Source of the DNA: Eudorina sp. 2006-703-Eu-15 | Lineage: Eukaryota; Chlorophyta; Chlorophyceae; Chlamydomonadales; Volvocaceae | Assembly: GCA_003117195.1 (NCBI GenBank) | Contig: BDSI01000044.1 | Coordinates: forward strand, 897,134-961,133 | Direction of reading: 5' to 3' | Length of the DNA: 64,000 nt | Shown here: positions 46,838-59,246 of the stretch, one piece after another | Numbering within the stretch: the first letter of the stretch is position 1 | Layout of the letters: every line of letters begins with the position of its first letter | The notes under the pieces: generated by a model | Told to the model about the DNA's origin: nothing | The model's database searches: none | The model's input: only the letters and a program-made list of their open reading frames with translations | Made by a program: the position numbers and the translations under genes

Positions 46838-48104
46838 GAGCATGATGGGGGGGGTTTGGCGGAGGGTGTGGGGATGGCGGAGGGTGTGGAATGGTGGCGG
46901 GGGGTGCGGGGGGTGTCCAGCCCGCCCGCAATCGGACACACCTGCGAGGCCATGGTGGGGCTTGGAGCGCAAGCAGCACAGTGCCGCCCTCTTTGGGCGA
47001 GGCGCTGGGACTAAAGCAAGGGCATGACCGCCACGGCGACCTCCGTTGCGCGAGGCGTGGCGGTCTTTCTGCGGCTAGCCGGCACTGGGTGGCAATCGGT
47101 ATAGTTGCTGCATGGCAGCCGTGGGGCTGCAGTAGGCGTGGGTTGGTGGCGGAGAGGGCCGTGGTGCGCGGTGCAGCGCATGTTGGCACGGTAAGGTGGT
47201 CTCGGGGTGAGCCAGGGCGTGGGCGACTGCTGCATGGCCTGGGCAGTTGCGAATTTTTCTAAGGGGTGACGTAGCTTTTATGGATGGAGTGCAGTTGCGG
47301 GCGTTGTAGGAATTGATGCGGGTCTGCGGAGGCGGGGGCCCGTTTGTACGTTTGGATCGCCACAACACGACTGGCTTGCAATTACGCACCAGCTTGGCCC
47401 CGTTATTGTAACATCCGGCTAAACCTCTCAGCGTTGATGTCTTGAAGCAGACTAGCATAATCATTACCGCGAAATTATGTTCAGGTACCTTCCAGACACG
47501 CTTCTTATTAAGAAGACGAAGACCTGGGCACAGGAAGCACCATATTGATCAATGAAACAAATAAATTGCATAATTAACACTGCAAAGTGTCGTGCCAACA
47601 ATTCAGATTCTTCTCAGTCCTGGATGGACTGACGCGTTGCAGAGGTCTGCTTCAAAGCCCGTCTCTGACTCGCCGAAAACAGGTCAGCGGATGTTGTCGC
47701 ATTTATTATACTTTTCATGCTGCAGGTGTTAAGCGTCTGAACCACGTCCATCCCTTTCTCAGCTGTCGTGTGCAGCTTCGCGTATCCTCTCACCCCAGCA
47801 CCCGGCCGCAAACCCCCGGCAAGCTACCGCTCCACCCGCAACTCCATTACGCCACACACGCACCATGGCCGCCGCTGACTGCGTAATGGTCCTGGTCTTC
47901 TCGCCGTCTAACCTGCCGCCTCAAGGCATGGTTTCGTGAGCTTCATTCCGCCAGCCAAATAGTAACAACGGTTACAGCAGCTCCCTCACGGGACCTCGCG
48001 TCCACCTTGTTGCCGCAGGTATCGTCTCGAGAACCTACCAGACCTACTTCGCCTCCCGCAGCAACCCACGTCCCAGCACTCTCTGAACCCAAACCGCCGC
48101 CGGG
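46838..48104. other. Intergenic: RPB9 3' flank and MscS-like gene upstream region
   Basis: Holds the RPB9 3' untranslated region (candidate TGTAA at 47407-47411) and, from an AT-richer stretch at about 47400-47720, the likely promoter of the channel gene. 46845-46915 is a short G-rich repeat of a GGCGGAGGGTGTGG type. Open frames here have no domain or conserved start context. Confidence 0.45.
47407..47411 (+). terminator. Candidate TGTAA polyadenylation signal of RPB9
   Basis: TGTAA on the plus strand 570 nt after the RPB9 stop codon. Long 3' untranslated regions ending at TGTAA are common in Chlamydomonas. The match is short. Confidence 0.35.
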
Positions 48105-51100
48105 ATGGAGCCCTGGCGGCCGACGCAGCCCGCGGGTCCGGTGCCTCCCACGCACGGTGGCCCCGGGCGGGCGACCAGCTCCGCCGCGCCGGGGCCCGGC
48201 AACACCCCGAGTAGTGGTTCCGGAGCCAGGGCCACCACCATCGCCGCCAGCTCACTTCCCCGGGTGGACTTGTGCGAAGTCCTAATCGCGTCACCGACGG
48301 ATGGCCTTGGGGAAGGGGAGGGGCAGGGGGAGGGTGCGGGCTCCCGCTGCGGCAGCGGCACGGCCGCCTTGCGCAGGGAGCCCGCGGCGGCGGCGGCGGT
48401 GGCGATTCCCGCTTGCGCCAGCCTCCCCATTGCGCGGAGCGGCAGCGCCCAGTCGGCGGGACCTGACGTCAGCGCCGGCGCCGCCGCGGTCCTGGATGTC
48501 CTGGATGTACGGCAGCGTACGACAGGTATTGCGTTGTTGGACGAGTCCGCACCTGCGGCGGACGAGCGGACAGCGCTGCTGGGTGCCTGGCGGCGCTCTG
48601 ATGACAGCAGCGCCAAGAACGGCGGCGGCGACGGCAGTAGCACCCATGGCGGCGTGCGTGGCAAGGAGCCGTACGGCAGTGCGGGCTTGACGCGTCGGCC
48701 GGTAGCGGCGGTTACAGCGAGCGGCAGAGTGTCGAGCAACGGGGCCTCAGGGGTCGCAGCCGGGGCGGGCCGCGGTGGCGACCCCTCGGTGACGGCGGCG
48801 GCGGCGGCGGGCCGGGGCGGAGGGCGTTTCTTCTCGCCGTTCGAGGTCTCGGGTCAGCTTCTCTCAGCTGCTGCTGCGGTGGCGCCGCCCGCGCCGCAGC
48901 GGCTGACCCCGGCGGCAGGGTCCTTGGGGTGTCCGTCGCGGGGCGGTGTACGGAGCTCCCAGGTGGGACCCATGGGTCGGCTCCCAGCTTCCCACATGCC
49001 TGCTTTGGGCTGAGGTCCCTCTGGCCAGTGGGGACCTGGAGCAGTGGCGTGGGCAGGGGGTTAGGGGCGGTTGGATACAAGTGTGGGCAGGGGTTAGGGG
49101 CGGTTGGCGTTTGTGTGGGTGCCAGTGGCTGAGGAACGGATGCGGCCTGCTCCGAATGCGTGCACTGGATGCGTGCACTCTGGCTTCCATACCGTATGTC
49201 GGAGCCCGTGGCTGGTTTGTAGATGTGCGTACTGCCCGTATGATGTACCTGTGGGCAGGTGTACGGGTGTAACCTCAGGCACCACCACCGCCGCGACGTT
49301 CGTGACGGCGTGGCTTCCCGTACAAGCGTACCGTACAACGTCTCCGTACCCAACACCGTGAACCTCCCCCACCCCCAACCCCCGCACACTCGTGTGAGCA
49401 CAGATAGAGCGGACGCCGTCGACTCTGCTGAGCGCCGCCACCTTAGCTGGAGATCTCCACACTGCCGTACCCGCTCCCGTACCTTCGGTCGCCGCGGCCG
49501 CCGTTGGCAGTGGCAGCAACTCAGCCGCGGCAGCGGCCGCCGCCATCGCCGGTATTAGCAGCGGCGGCGGTGGCGGCGCTCGCAGCAGTGGCGTCAGTGG
49601 CGGCGGCCTCAGCGGCGGCGGCGGTGGTTCCGGAGCCTTGTCGACTGAGTCGCTGGGGGACGACAACGTGAGTTCGGCCGCAGGGGGTTTGGCGCGCCGC
49701 AGCCGGCGGCCGCCACTGCGCGTTGCGCGCCGTGGCGGCGGTTCCACAACCCGTGGGTCGGTCGGTCGGTCGGTCGGTCGGTCGGTCTCTGCCCGCGGTC
49801 GGCAAGGCCGCGCGCGCTGTGCGCGAGGCGGGCCCTATGGCGGGGCCCCCGCGAGACTCCTCGTCGTCCGCTGACGTGTATGTCGTTCATACACACGCAT
49901 GCCGGGCTACCTGCTTCCTGCCGGGTCTTCCCTTTGTTTGCATGCTGGGCCGGTGGTGGTGCGGCTCCCTCGGTCCGTTCTGTTGTTTGTTGTTTGTTCA
50001 TTTGCAGGTGCGCCGGCCCTCGACTGCCAACCCGGACACCCCCCTGCCCCCTGCCCCCGACCCACCCACGCACCCCCTCAGGCCAAGTTCAGCGAGTACA
50101 TGCGGGACGAGCAGATCCGCCACGCCGCGGAGGCGCACCGGGCGGCGGTGCGGCTGTCCCACACCGCCCTCAAGCGGGCCTTCATGCTGGCCGTGACGGC
50201 CGGGTTCCTGGGCGCAGCCATCTACCTGTCCAGGTGGGTGGGTGGAGGGTGGGGTGGCGGGGGGGCCAGGCGGATAGCGAACAGGAGTGCGCGGTGGAAC
50301 GGGATGAGATGGAAGGGAGGACAGCCACCTGACCGGGCGGGTCGCTGGGCCGGTGGGTCGGTGGAACCGCCATCCCGCTAGTCGTACGATGTGGACCCAG
50401 CCCGCCTGACCTCCAGTCTGCCCATCCGCCCTCCACCCGCCCTCCACCCCGCCCCCCGATCCGCCGCCCCGTTGTTCCCTCCCCCTCCCGCCCGTCAGGA
50501 TCCCCTGGGGGCAGCGGGAGACCTCGGGGCTGCCCACCTGGCGCTGGTTCCTCATCGTGGGCTGCCTGCCCAGCGTGTGGTGAGGGGGCGGGGGGGGGGC
50601 CGGGGGCGGAAGAGGGGGCAGGAAGAACGCGGCCGGGGGGCGGGGCAGGAAGAGGGGGCCCGGGGGGCGGGGAATCGACAGGAAGGAAAACAGAGCCCGG
50701 ACCAAACAGAGGGCCCAGAGGGTGGGACAATGAGAGGGTACGACAGGAGAGGGTACGACAGGAGTGAGAGAGTATGACAGGAGTGCGAGGAGGGGATGAT
50801 CATGAGCCCACCCCGTTTCCTGCACCCCACCCCTGCCCCATCCCAACCTCCCTCCGGCGCCCTGCTCTGGCAACCAGCGCGGGTTGTAATGTAAACCCTA
50901 AACCCTAAAGTCTCCCCACCGGTGCCCCCCCCCCAATTGAACCTCACCCCACTCCGCACCAGACCCGTCACCTGTCCCAGACCCCGACCCCCCCTGATGC
51001 GAGCCCTCGACACCCTCTCCAGACCCCCATCCCCTCTGATGTCAATCAAGCCCCCCCAACCCCCTACCGATTCCCTACACCCGCCCCCCCAACCCAACCC

Positions 51101-54100
51101 CCGCCAGGTACATCCCCTGGTACGCCATCTTTCTGTTGGTGCTGCTGCTTGAGAGCCTGCTGCCCGTGGCCATCTACAGCAGCATGGCGGCGGCGGGGCC
51201 GGGGGCGGGCGGCGGTCGCTACAGCAGCCGCAGCGCCGTGGCGGCCCAGGTGGCGGGCGGCGGCGGCGGTGGCGGCGGTGGCGGCGGCTCGGGTGAGGAC
51301 CCCGGCGGCGGGCTGGTGGGCCCCGCGCTGCTCATCTACCACATCTTGGGCATCCGGAGGCACATGGTGGGTGCCCCACCTTGACGGAGTCACCACCACC
51401 GCCGCCACCACAACCACCACCACAGCCACCACTACCACCACAGCCACCACAGCCACCACCACCACCACAGCCACCGCCACCACAGCCACCGCCCGGCCTT
51501 CATCTCAAGCGAGGTCACTAACTTCGCATCATCAACCAAGCACACCATTGCTGTGTTCTCTGACTGGTTGATTATTATACTTGTCATTGGTTGCAGTCCG
51601 AGTAGGAACTCATTTCCAAGCCCCGGACAACTCCCCTCCCCCTCCTCCGATACCCTCCCCCTCCCCTCCCCCTCCTCCGATACCCTCCCCCTCCCCCTCC
51701 TCCGCCCCGCCCGCCCGCAGGTCCGGGTGCTTCGCTCCCTCAGCGGGCAGCTGCTCGTCCATTTCGCTGTGGTGGACTACCTGGAGCCCGCGGCGAAGTC
51801 CAGGGAGGCGGACGTCATGAAGGTGGGGGCGGGTTTGGCGGGGCGGGGGGTGGGGCGGGGCGGGAAGGTGTGCGTGTACAAGACAACTGAGCCGCGAGAA
51901 GAGGGGTGTGTGTGTGTGTGTGTGTGTCGTAAGCAGAAGAGGTCTGTGTGTGAGTAAAGGAAGATTAAGCAGCGAGAAGTGAAGTCCAGCTTGTGCATTT
52001 GTATGTTGAGAGAGAAACCCGCCCGCCCGACCCAAACCAGCTGCGTGTGTATGTGTGTGTGTGGTGGTGGGGGGAACCGTGTGTGAGGGCGTTGATGGGA
52101 AGTGAACGGCGAAAAACATGTAACCGGTGTGTGTGTGTGTGCGTGTGAGTATTACCCGGGGGGGAGGCCGCCTTGTCGGTGTAGGTGTCGTACATGGGCC
52201 TCCTCCCGACCGCACCACGCGCGCCAACGGACCGGACCGCTTGGCCGTCGTGTCGTGTGTTACCCGGATCGCGGCGGCGAAACTGCGCAAAACCCATCAC
52301 CCGATACCTTTGCCCCCGGGGCCTCCCCCCCCTTCCAGGCCTGGACCTGCCTGACGCTGTTCCTCACCGCCAACACCCTCAAGTCGCTGGTGGCCAAGGC
52401 GCTGTCCAAGCACTTCCACTCGCGAGGCTACTTGCAGCGCATGCAGCAGGCGGTCAAGCAGGTGCGTGGGTGTGTGCGTGTGTTTAGCGAGAAGGGTTTA
52501 GGGTTTTAGGGTTCAGCGGTTTAGGGCCGGCTGTACCAGAGCAACACCCAACACCCAGCTGCGGGTCCGCCGAATCTTGCCAACCGCCGTCCGCCTCCCG
52601 GAAAACTCACCATCAAACAGAACCACCAAAAATCATCATCAAACAAAACCACAAAAACTGCCGCAACCACCGTCCATCGATCGCCAATCGCCAACCGCTC
52701 GCAACCGCCTCCCGCAGGAGCTGGTCCTCATGGCGCTGTCTCGGCCCCGTCCCGGCCGCGCCCGGGGGGACGCGCTGACCCACCTGGGGTTGAGCTACCA
52801 CCTCGCCAACATATTCGGATACACGGGCAACGGCGCCACCTCCATCTCCACCTCCGCCTCGGGGGGCAGGAAGGCCTTCGCGGAGGACCGCGGCGGCGGC
52901 AGTGGCAGTGGCGTCGGCGGCGGCGGCGGCGGCGGCTCCGCGTTGACGCGAAGCCCCTTTGCGGCGCCGGCGAACGGCGGCGCCGGCGCCGGCGGTGGGC
53001 GCACGGGAGTCCGGGAGGAGCTGACGGTGACGTCGGCGTCGGCCGTGGAGGCGCCGGCGCCGCCGGCGGCTCAGCTGGCGCCGGGAGCAGGTACGCGCTA
53101 CCTACCCGGCGGGGTGTTATGACCTGTGGAAGACCGCGCCCTTCCTGGTGCGCCCTCCCTGGTGCGCCCTCCCTGATGTTCCTTCCTCTCTTGCCGCATC
53201 TCCCCATCCCACCCAGGCCGTCGAAGGATGCAGCGGATATCCCACAGCGTCTGCGACCTAGCCACCCTGGTAGCCGAGGGACAGCAGCAGCAGCAGCAGC
53301 TACTGCTACAGCCGCACCAGCCCCACCCGGCCTCGCAGCTACAGCCCCGGCAAGGGCAGGGTCTGACGCGGCAGTCGGAGCCAACCTCGGGCAGCGTCAG
53401 GACCCTGGACGGCCTCCCCAGTGCCGGTTGGGCGGGCGGGGACCGCTCCAGGGGGCCGGCCGCAGCGGGTGACCGAGGCGGCGGCGGCGGCGGCGGCGAG
53501 CAGCGGCGGCTGTGGCGGGCGTTCTGGGCGCATCTGCGGAGCACTTACGCCAAGACAGCGGTACGGCAGCCGATGGGGGTTGGAGGGGAGGGGAGTACAG
53601 GAAATTGGTAGACATATTTATACTGCGCTGGAGGGGAGGGGAGGGGCAGCCAGGGCCATGGTTGGGGGGGGACAGGCGGCGGCTGTGCCGTGAGCTTGCT
53701 GCGAGCGGACTGGGGCGGGAGCGGGGGAGGGGCGGGAGCTAGAGGGAAGCATAAGCACGGTCAGTATCGTGCAATTTGGGGTTCGGGTCGTGCTCTGAAC
53801 GGTCCGGTCCTGAGTCCGCCTGAATTTGGATCCGGTCCTGAGTCCGCCTGGATTTGGATCAGGTCCTGAGTCCGCCTGAATTTGGATCCGGTCCTGAGTC
53901 CGCCTGGATTTGGATCAGGTCCTGAGTCCGCCTGGATTTGGATCCGGTCCTGCCGGGTATGGATACGGTCCGGTCTGTAGGTCCAGTGGGAGCTCAGTCG
54001 ACCCAGCGGCAGCAGCCGGAAGCCGCCTGCCGGGGCGGCGGCGAGCAGGGGGGGGCTGGGGGCGGCTGGGGGCGGCGGAGCAACCCGGGGCGACGGCAGC

Positions 54101-57100
54101 GCCCACGGCGGCGGCGGCGGCGGGGTCAGCGCTGGCGGCGGCAGCGCCGGCAGCGGGTCGGGAGGGGGCCTTGTCCACAGTGACGGCCTCAACTTTGAGC
54201 AGCTGCGGACGTCGCTGTTCTGGTGGGTTTATGGACGGTTATGTCGGTTGTGTCGGTTGGCCGATACGCTGCCGCTCCCGGTCCATCGGTCGTTTCACGT
54301 CATACGGTATCGGCAGATGGTTTCAGGATCTCGTTCCGGCAGTAAGCAGCTATCTTATCCATTTAACCTTCCTAATATGCATCTAGCTATCTAGCCACCC
54401 GTCTATCTGTTTGTCTGTCTGTCTATCTCGCTCATCTCGTGTGCCAGCTGCGGGTGCTCGTCCGCAGCTGCACACACAATAGTACGGCACCGGTAACGCC
54501 CCAAAGCGGCGGCGCCGCCGCCGCAACAGCACTTCGCGACTCTCCCTCACGACCGTCCCTGCACCCATCCCTGCACCCCCGCACAGTCTATAACGCACAC
54601 AAGTCCGCTCAACCCCCTTATTTTGACCATCAACCCCCTTATCAATCCGCAACCCCCCCCCAAAATCCCACACCCGCAGCGCAATATAAATATGTCTACC
54701 AATGTCCAATACGCCCCCCCCGCAACCCCGCACCCCGCCCCCCGCCGCCGGTCCCCCCCCCGCCCTCCCCAGGTTAGAGCAGCACATCCGGCGCAACAAG
54801 TTGCAGATGGGGGTCACCCTCTCCGACCAGCTGCGGGCGGCGGCGGAGGGCAGCGAGGTAGCTAGCAAGACGGAGGCCAAGCGGCTGGCCTTCTACCTGC
54901 ACTTGAACGTGCTGGGGCTGTCCGACCTCAAGGGCAGGAAGTGAGGACGCGGCCCGGGGGGAGGGGGGTACGGGGTGGGCAGGGGGGGGCGGGTAGCCGG
55001 CACCTGGAAGGGATGCGGACAGGACGAGAGACAAGGCATGTGGTCGACGTAACCCACCTCTCCGCGCGACCCATGGGTCCGACCCATGGGCCCTGAGGAC
55101 CCATGGGTCCTGACCCGCATGGGTCGTTGGGAGGGTTTAGGGTTTCGCCTTCCTCGGAGCCCCCCGCTGTACTGCAGTGGATCCGCCCGCCCGCCCGCCC
55201 GCCGTTCCTCAACGGACTGCAGGTATCTGGTGGCGAGAGACTTTGAGCCATTCTTCAACTCGGCGGCGGAGGTGGGGTGGGGTGGGGTGGGGCGGGGGTG
55301 TACGGTGTACGGTGTACGACATCGGTGGACGATGGCGGTCGACCAACTGCGCGTTGCCATGGCCCGGGGGAGGGGCCCGGGGGAGGGGGGAGAACCGAGA
55401 CAGCAGGGAGGGGGCGGGGGAGGGGGGAGGCGGTCCTGGTGAGGCGCAAGTCGACCGTGGGGGGTTCCCGCTGCGGGGCGCTCCAGGGAGAGCAGTTGGG
55501 GCCCTCGTACGGATCCGCGGGGATGCGGGCGCAGGTCGATGTTCCCCCGGACCCACGGGTCATAGGGAACTGCGGTACGACACGCCTGCTGCAGCACGCG
55601 CCCCTGTACCTTCCCATGGCCATCGTGACGCTGCAGATGTTGAACCGTCCGGTTTCCTGTGCCACGACATGCTGCCGTACAGGTGCGGGAAGCCTTCGCG
55701 ATGTTCGATTCGGACCACGACGGGCGCATTACGCTGCAGAACATGGTGGACACGATTGTACGGGTATACAAGGTACGGCAGGCAGGCGGATCCGGGCCGG
55801 TGCGTGTGTATAGCAGAGGCCTGTGTGTATTTAGTGAGACGTGGACGTGTGTATGCATGTGTGTGTGTGTGGGGGGGGGGGGCCGGGCAGCGGGCCCCTC
55901 CTTTTGCTCATCTACACGTGCTCGTTCTCATGCGCACCCTCATGGCACCTGTGTCCACGTGTGTACGGCAACGAAGGAGCCCGCACCACCCGATGTGTTT
56001 GTGTTGGATGCCACCCCTGGGGCCCCCGCCCGTACCCGGGGCGGGCCTACCAATTTCCTACACCCCGCCCTCCCCCGGCGCCAACTTCCCATCCTGCCCT
56101 CTCATCCCGTCCCTTTGGGCCCCCCGGCCTCACCCACCCGCTCCCTCACCCTTCACCCCCTCACCCCCTCACCCCTCACCCCCCCACCCCCCACCCCCAC
56201 CCCAGGAGCGCAAGAAGCTGTCTCTGACGCTTCAGGACACTCGCACCGTGGTGGCCAAACTGGAGCTGATCTGCGGCGTGGTGGTGCACGTCATCTTCGC
56301 GTGCATCTATCTGACCATATTCCAGGTGGGTGCGCGGCCGCGCGCGGCTCGGAGGGGAGGCGGGGAAGGAAGGGGTCGGATGGGTGAACCAGGGTGGTAC
56401 GGTAAGTAAAGTGCGCATTGCGTTGCGTGGAGGAACGGCATCGGGTATGTGTAGTACAGCGTGCAGTACGGTACGCCACAGCTTACGAAGTATTTTGACA
56501 GCAGGATTGAGATCCTAGGTCGCGACCCCACACGCCACACCTCCACCCCTTCCCTCCGCCCCAACCCCGCCCCCCCGTCCCACCCCTTCGCGCCGCCCCC
56601 CGCCCCCGGCCCCCCCGTCCCGCCCCCCCCCCGTCCCACCCCTTCGGCCCCCTATCCCCCCCCCAGGTGAGCGTCAAGGAGCTCTGGTTCTCCTTCAGCT
56701 CCATCATCCTGGGCTTCGTGTTCGTGTTCGGGAACTCCATCCGCTCCATCTACGAGGCCGTGCTGTTCCTGTTCGTGGTGCACCCCTTCGACGTGGGGGA
56801 CTGGCTGCTGCTCGCGAGCGGGGAGGTGGTCAAGGTGGGTGGGGGCGCTGGCGGAACCACCGAAGTGGGGAACAGCAGAGGGGTGCGGTAGGCCTGGGCT
56901 GGGCTGGGCTGGGCTGGGCTGGGCTGCGGGTCACCGGTCGCCGCCGCCGGGCCGTCGCACCCCCCTGCCCCCTGCCCCCTGCCCCCTGCCCCCTGCCCCC
57001 TGCCCCTGCCCCCTGCCCCCTGCCCCCTGCCCCTGCCCCCTGCCCCCTGCCCCTGCCCCCTGCCCCCTGCCCCTGCCCCCTGCCCCCTGCCCCTGCCCCC

Positions 57101-59246
57101 TGCCCCCTGCCCCCTGCCCCGCCCTCAACGGCATGCACCGCCTCACCCTTGCCCGCCCTCACCCCCCGCCGCGCCGCCCTTCGCACCCACAATCCTGCCG
57201 TACACCAACCGCCCAACCACCACAACAACCCCTGCCGCAGGTTGAGGAGATCGCGCTGCTGTTCTGCACCTTTGTCAAGGGCGACGGCCGGCGGCTCTAC
57301 TACCCCAACCCCAAACTCATCCAGGAGCCGGTGGTCAACATCAGCCGCTCGGGCACCTACTACGACAGCGCGACGCTGCTGGTGGACCTGGCGACCCCTG
57401 GGTCGGTGCTGGAGGCGGTGGAGGGCCGCCTCAAGCGCTGGTTGTCGGACAATCCCCAGCACTTCACCGGATCGGGAGGTGCGGCCGCCCAATCGGCCAC
57501 CCGTCCGTCCGTTCGTCGGTCCCGCTACTTACCGACCGACCGACCGACCGACCCATCCCGCTCTCCATCCATTTATTCACGCAACCCTCCACCTAGAAAT
57601 CCATCCACCTGTCCACCTATCCATCCTTCTGTCCTGCGAGCTATCCATCCACATGGGGGGGTACTGGAGGAATCTTGACGTGGTTGCATGAGCTGGGAGG
57701 CCGCGGGAGCGGAAAGGGCGAGGAGCGGAACCGGAGCCGGGCTGGGGTTCGGCCGCCGGCCCGTGCCGGGTGGAGGGGAGGAGGTGGTGGTGTGGAGGGC
57801 TCCACGGGCGGTACAAGGGCGCACGGTGTTCCGCCGCATCCTAGCACCGCCGGTAGCCCTTATCCAACTCTTCTCCCTTGTCCAGCAGGGGGGGGGAGGG
57901 GCCGTCTGCAGCGCTCTCCGCCGCAAGGAGGGTCCACAGCCCTCCCTTGGGGGGAGTGGGAGCGCGGAGCGGTGCGTCCCTGTCCGCCCATCCCTGCCTC
58001 GTCCCCTTCCCTCCCGAGGGTCACACGCTCCACCCCTTTCCCGCCCCTTTCCCGCCCCTTTCCCCCCGCCTTCCCGCCGCATTCCCGCCTCCAAGGCGTC
58101 ACCGCCAAGGCCCTGGCCAACCCCTCCAAGCTGCAGCTCAATGTGGTGTGGGAGTACTGCCACAACGGCGAGGACCAGGGCAGGACGGCCAGGTAGGCTG
58201 GCAGTCCCCCAGTCCGTAATTTGTACGGCAAGCACGACAATGCCCGTACCATGGTCGCACCACTATCTTCACCAGTGACGCACAACCGTGAGACGCAGTC
58301 TCCGAACCGCCCCTGCCCTGGGCCACGCCCCACCCGTACCCTGTACGCTTCTTTGACCCCGGGGGGGGGGGGAGGGTTTGCGGTGCTTCGGAAGTCCGGG
58401 ACGCCCAGCCCTCATGGCCTCCTTACCGCTGCTGCTGACGTCATCACGCTGCCAACCCTACCACTAGGACCCCGACAGCCCCTTCCTCCCCTTCCTCCCC
58501 TTCTGCCCACCCAACCTGCCCCGCCCCCCGCCCCCGCTCCCCCCAGGTGGCGCAGCAAGACGCTGCTGGTGCTGACCGCCGCCCTGGAGTCATTGGGCGC
58601 CTCGTACACCTTCCCAGCCATCAGGGTGTGTATCGTCGCTGCGGTGTCCCCCCGCGCCCCCCCCCGGCTGGTCGCCCTTAACGCCTGGTCGAGGCCGAGG
58701 TTGGAAGTGGAAGTCGGGGGTCAGGCTCCCACAACCCTGCACCTCCCGATCCCCCCCGCCTCCAGCCCGCTCCGAAACCCATACCGGAACCGCTGTGGAC
58801 ATGCCTGGCTATGCCGTAACACACGCTGTAGCCGCCGTAGCTGCAGTACTCCGTGCACTCATCCACAACACACACGCTGTGCAGTCACGCAGATCTGGGG
58901 CCCCGTGAGGGTCTCCCCCCCCTTGCACCGCCCCTTCCCCCCAAGTGCGGAAAGGGCGCATCCCAATCAACCGCGCTTTGCCGCTTGCGTCAAGCAAGAC
59001 AACGAAACCTCAAAACAGCCATCGAAAGTCGCGCCTCTCCCTTCCCCTCCTTTCGCCTATTCCCCCCGAAACCCACCCCACCAGGGCACCGGCCAGCCGG
59101 CCGGGGAGGCGGCCGCGGTGATGGGTCTGCTCAATGGCGACGAATCGACCGCGGCGCGCCTGGTGGGCAAGGCCCAGGAAGCCGCCGGGCCGGGCGTGGT
59201 CGAGCTTGCCGCGGGCGCGGCCGTGGGCGCGGCGGCATTTATCTGA
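48105..59246 (+). CDS. MscS-like mechanosensitive ion channel (plant MSL10 type) with EF-hand-like loop
   Basis: Stretch-gated channel of the MscS/MSL family. Nineteen exons: 48105-48962, 49404-49667, 50082-50233, 50499-50579, 51108-51366, 51721-51822, 52339-52461, 52718-53090, 53217-53560, 53981-54222, 54773-54940, 55223-55271, 55683-55772, 56206-56325, 56667-56834, 57241-57478, 58096-58192, 58547-58625, 59085-59246; about 1,322 residues, all phases consistent. Residues 1-374 are low-complexity. Membrane segments: ALKRAFMLAVTAGFLGAAIY, WRWFLIVGCLPSVW, WYAIFLLVLLLESLLPVAIY, CLTLFLTANTLKSLVAK, GVVVHVIFACIYLTIF and the pore helix IILGFVFVFGNSIRSIYEAV. MSL-type hallmarks are FVFGNS, VHPFDVGD, a RRLYYPNPKL strand and LSLTLQDTRTVVAKL. 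A loop DSDHDGRITLQN (about 1013-1024) resembles an EF-hand but ends in Asn, not Glu. The membrane it sits in (plasma, plastid or flagellar) cannot be told. The exon 10 acceptor is the least certain. Confidence 0.9.
51391..51490 (+). repeat. CCACCA/CCACAG trinucleotide-type repeat
   Basis: A (CAC)n/(CCACAG)n tract in the fifth intron of the channel gene. It creates apparent Thr- or Val-rich frames on either strand, which are not coding. Confidence 0.85.
53594..53630 (-). repeat. Dispersed ~40-nt element, copy 4 (antisense)
   Basis: On the minus strand it reads GCGCAGTATAAATATGTC then TACCAATTTCC. It lies in the intron just before exon 10 of the channel gene. Copy 5 lies in the opposite orientation in the intron after that exon. 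Confidence 0.8.
53801..53952 (+). repeat. 28-bp tandem repeat in a channel-gene intron
   Basis: About five and a half copies of a 28-nt unit, TGAGTCCGCCTGAATTTGGA then TCCGGTCC, with alternating GAATTT/GGATTT and GATCCGG/GATCAGG variants. It lies in the intron directly before exon 10 of the channel gene. Confidence 0.85.
54677..54720 (+). repeat. Dispersed ~40-nt element, copy 5 (sense)
   Basis: Reads GCGCAATATAAATATGTC then TACCAATGTCCAATAC and a C-run. It lies in the intron after exon 10 of the channel gene. Its GCGCARTATAAATATGTC part is nearly identical to copy 4 in reverse. Confidence 0.8.
56042..56072 (+). repeat. Dispersed ~40-nt element, copy 6 (truncated)
   Basis: Keeps only CCTACCAATTTCCTACACCC and the C-rich end. 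It lies in the intron between exons 13 and 14 of the channel gene. The left half with the TATAAATATG part is missing. Confidence 0.55.
56892..57120 (+). repeat. GGGCT pentamers followed by a CCCCTGC/CCCTGC array
   Basis: Two simple repeats in the intron between exons 15 and 16 of the channel gene: about seven GGGCT units, then more than twenty CCCCTGC or CCCTGC units. The mix of 7- and 6-nt units opens several frames with Pro/Ala/Cys or Gly/Gln/Arg repeats. Confidence 0.85.
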
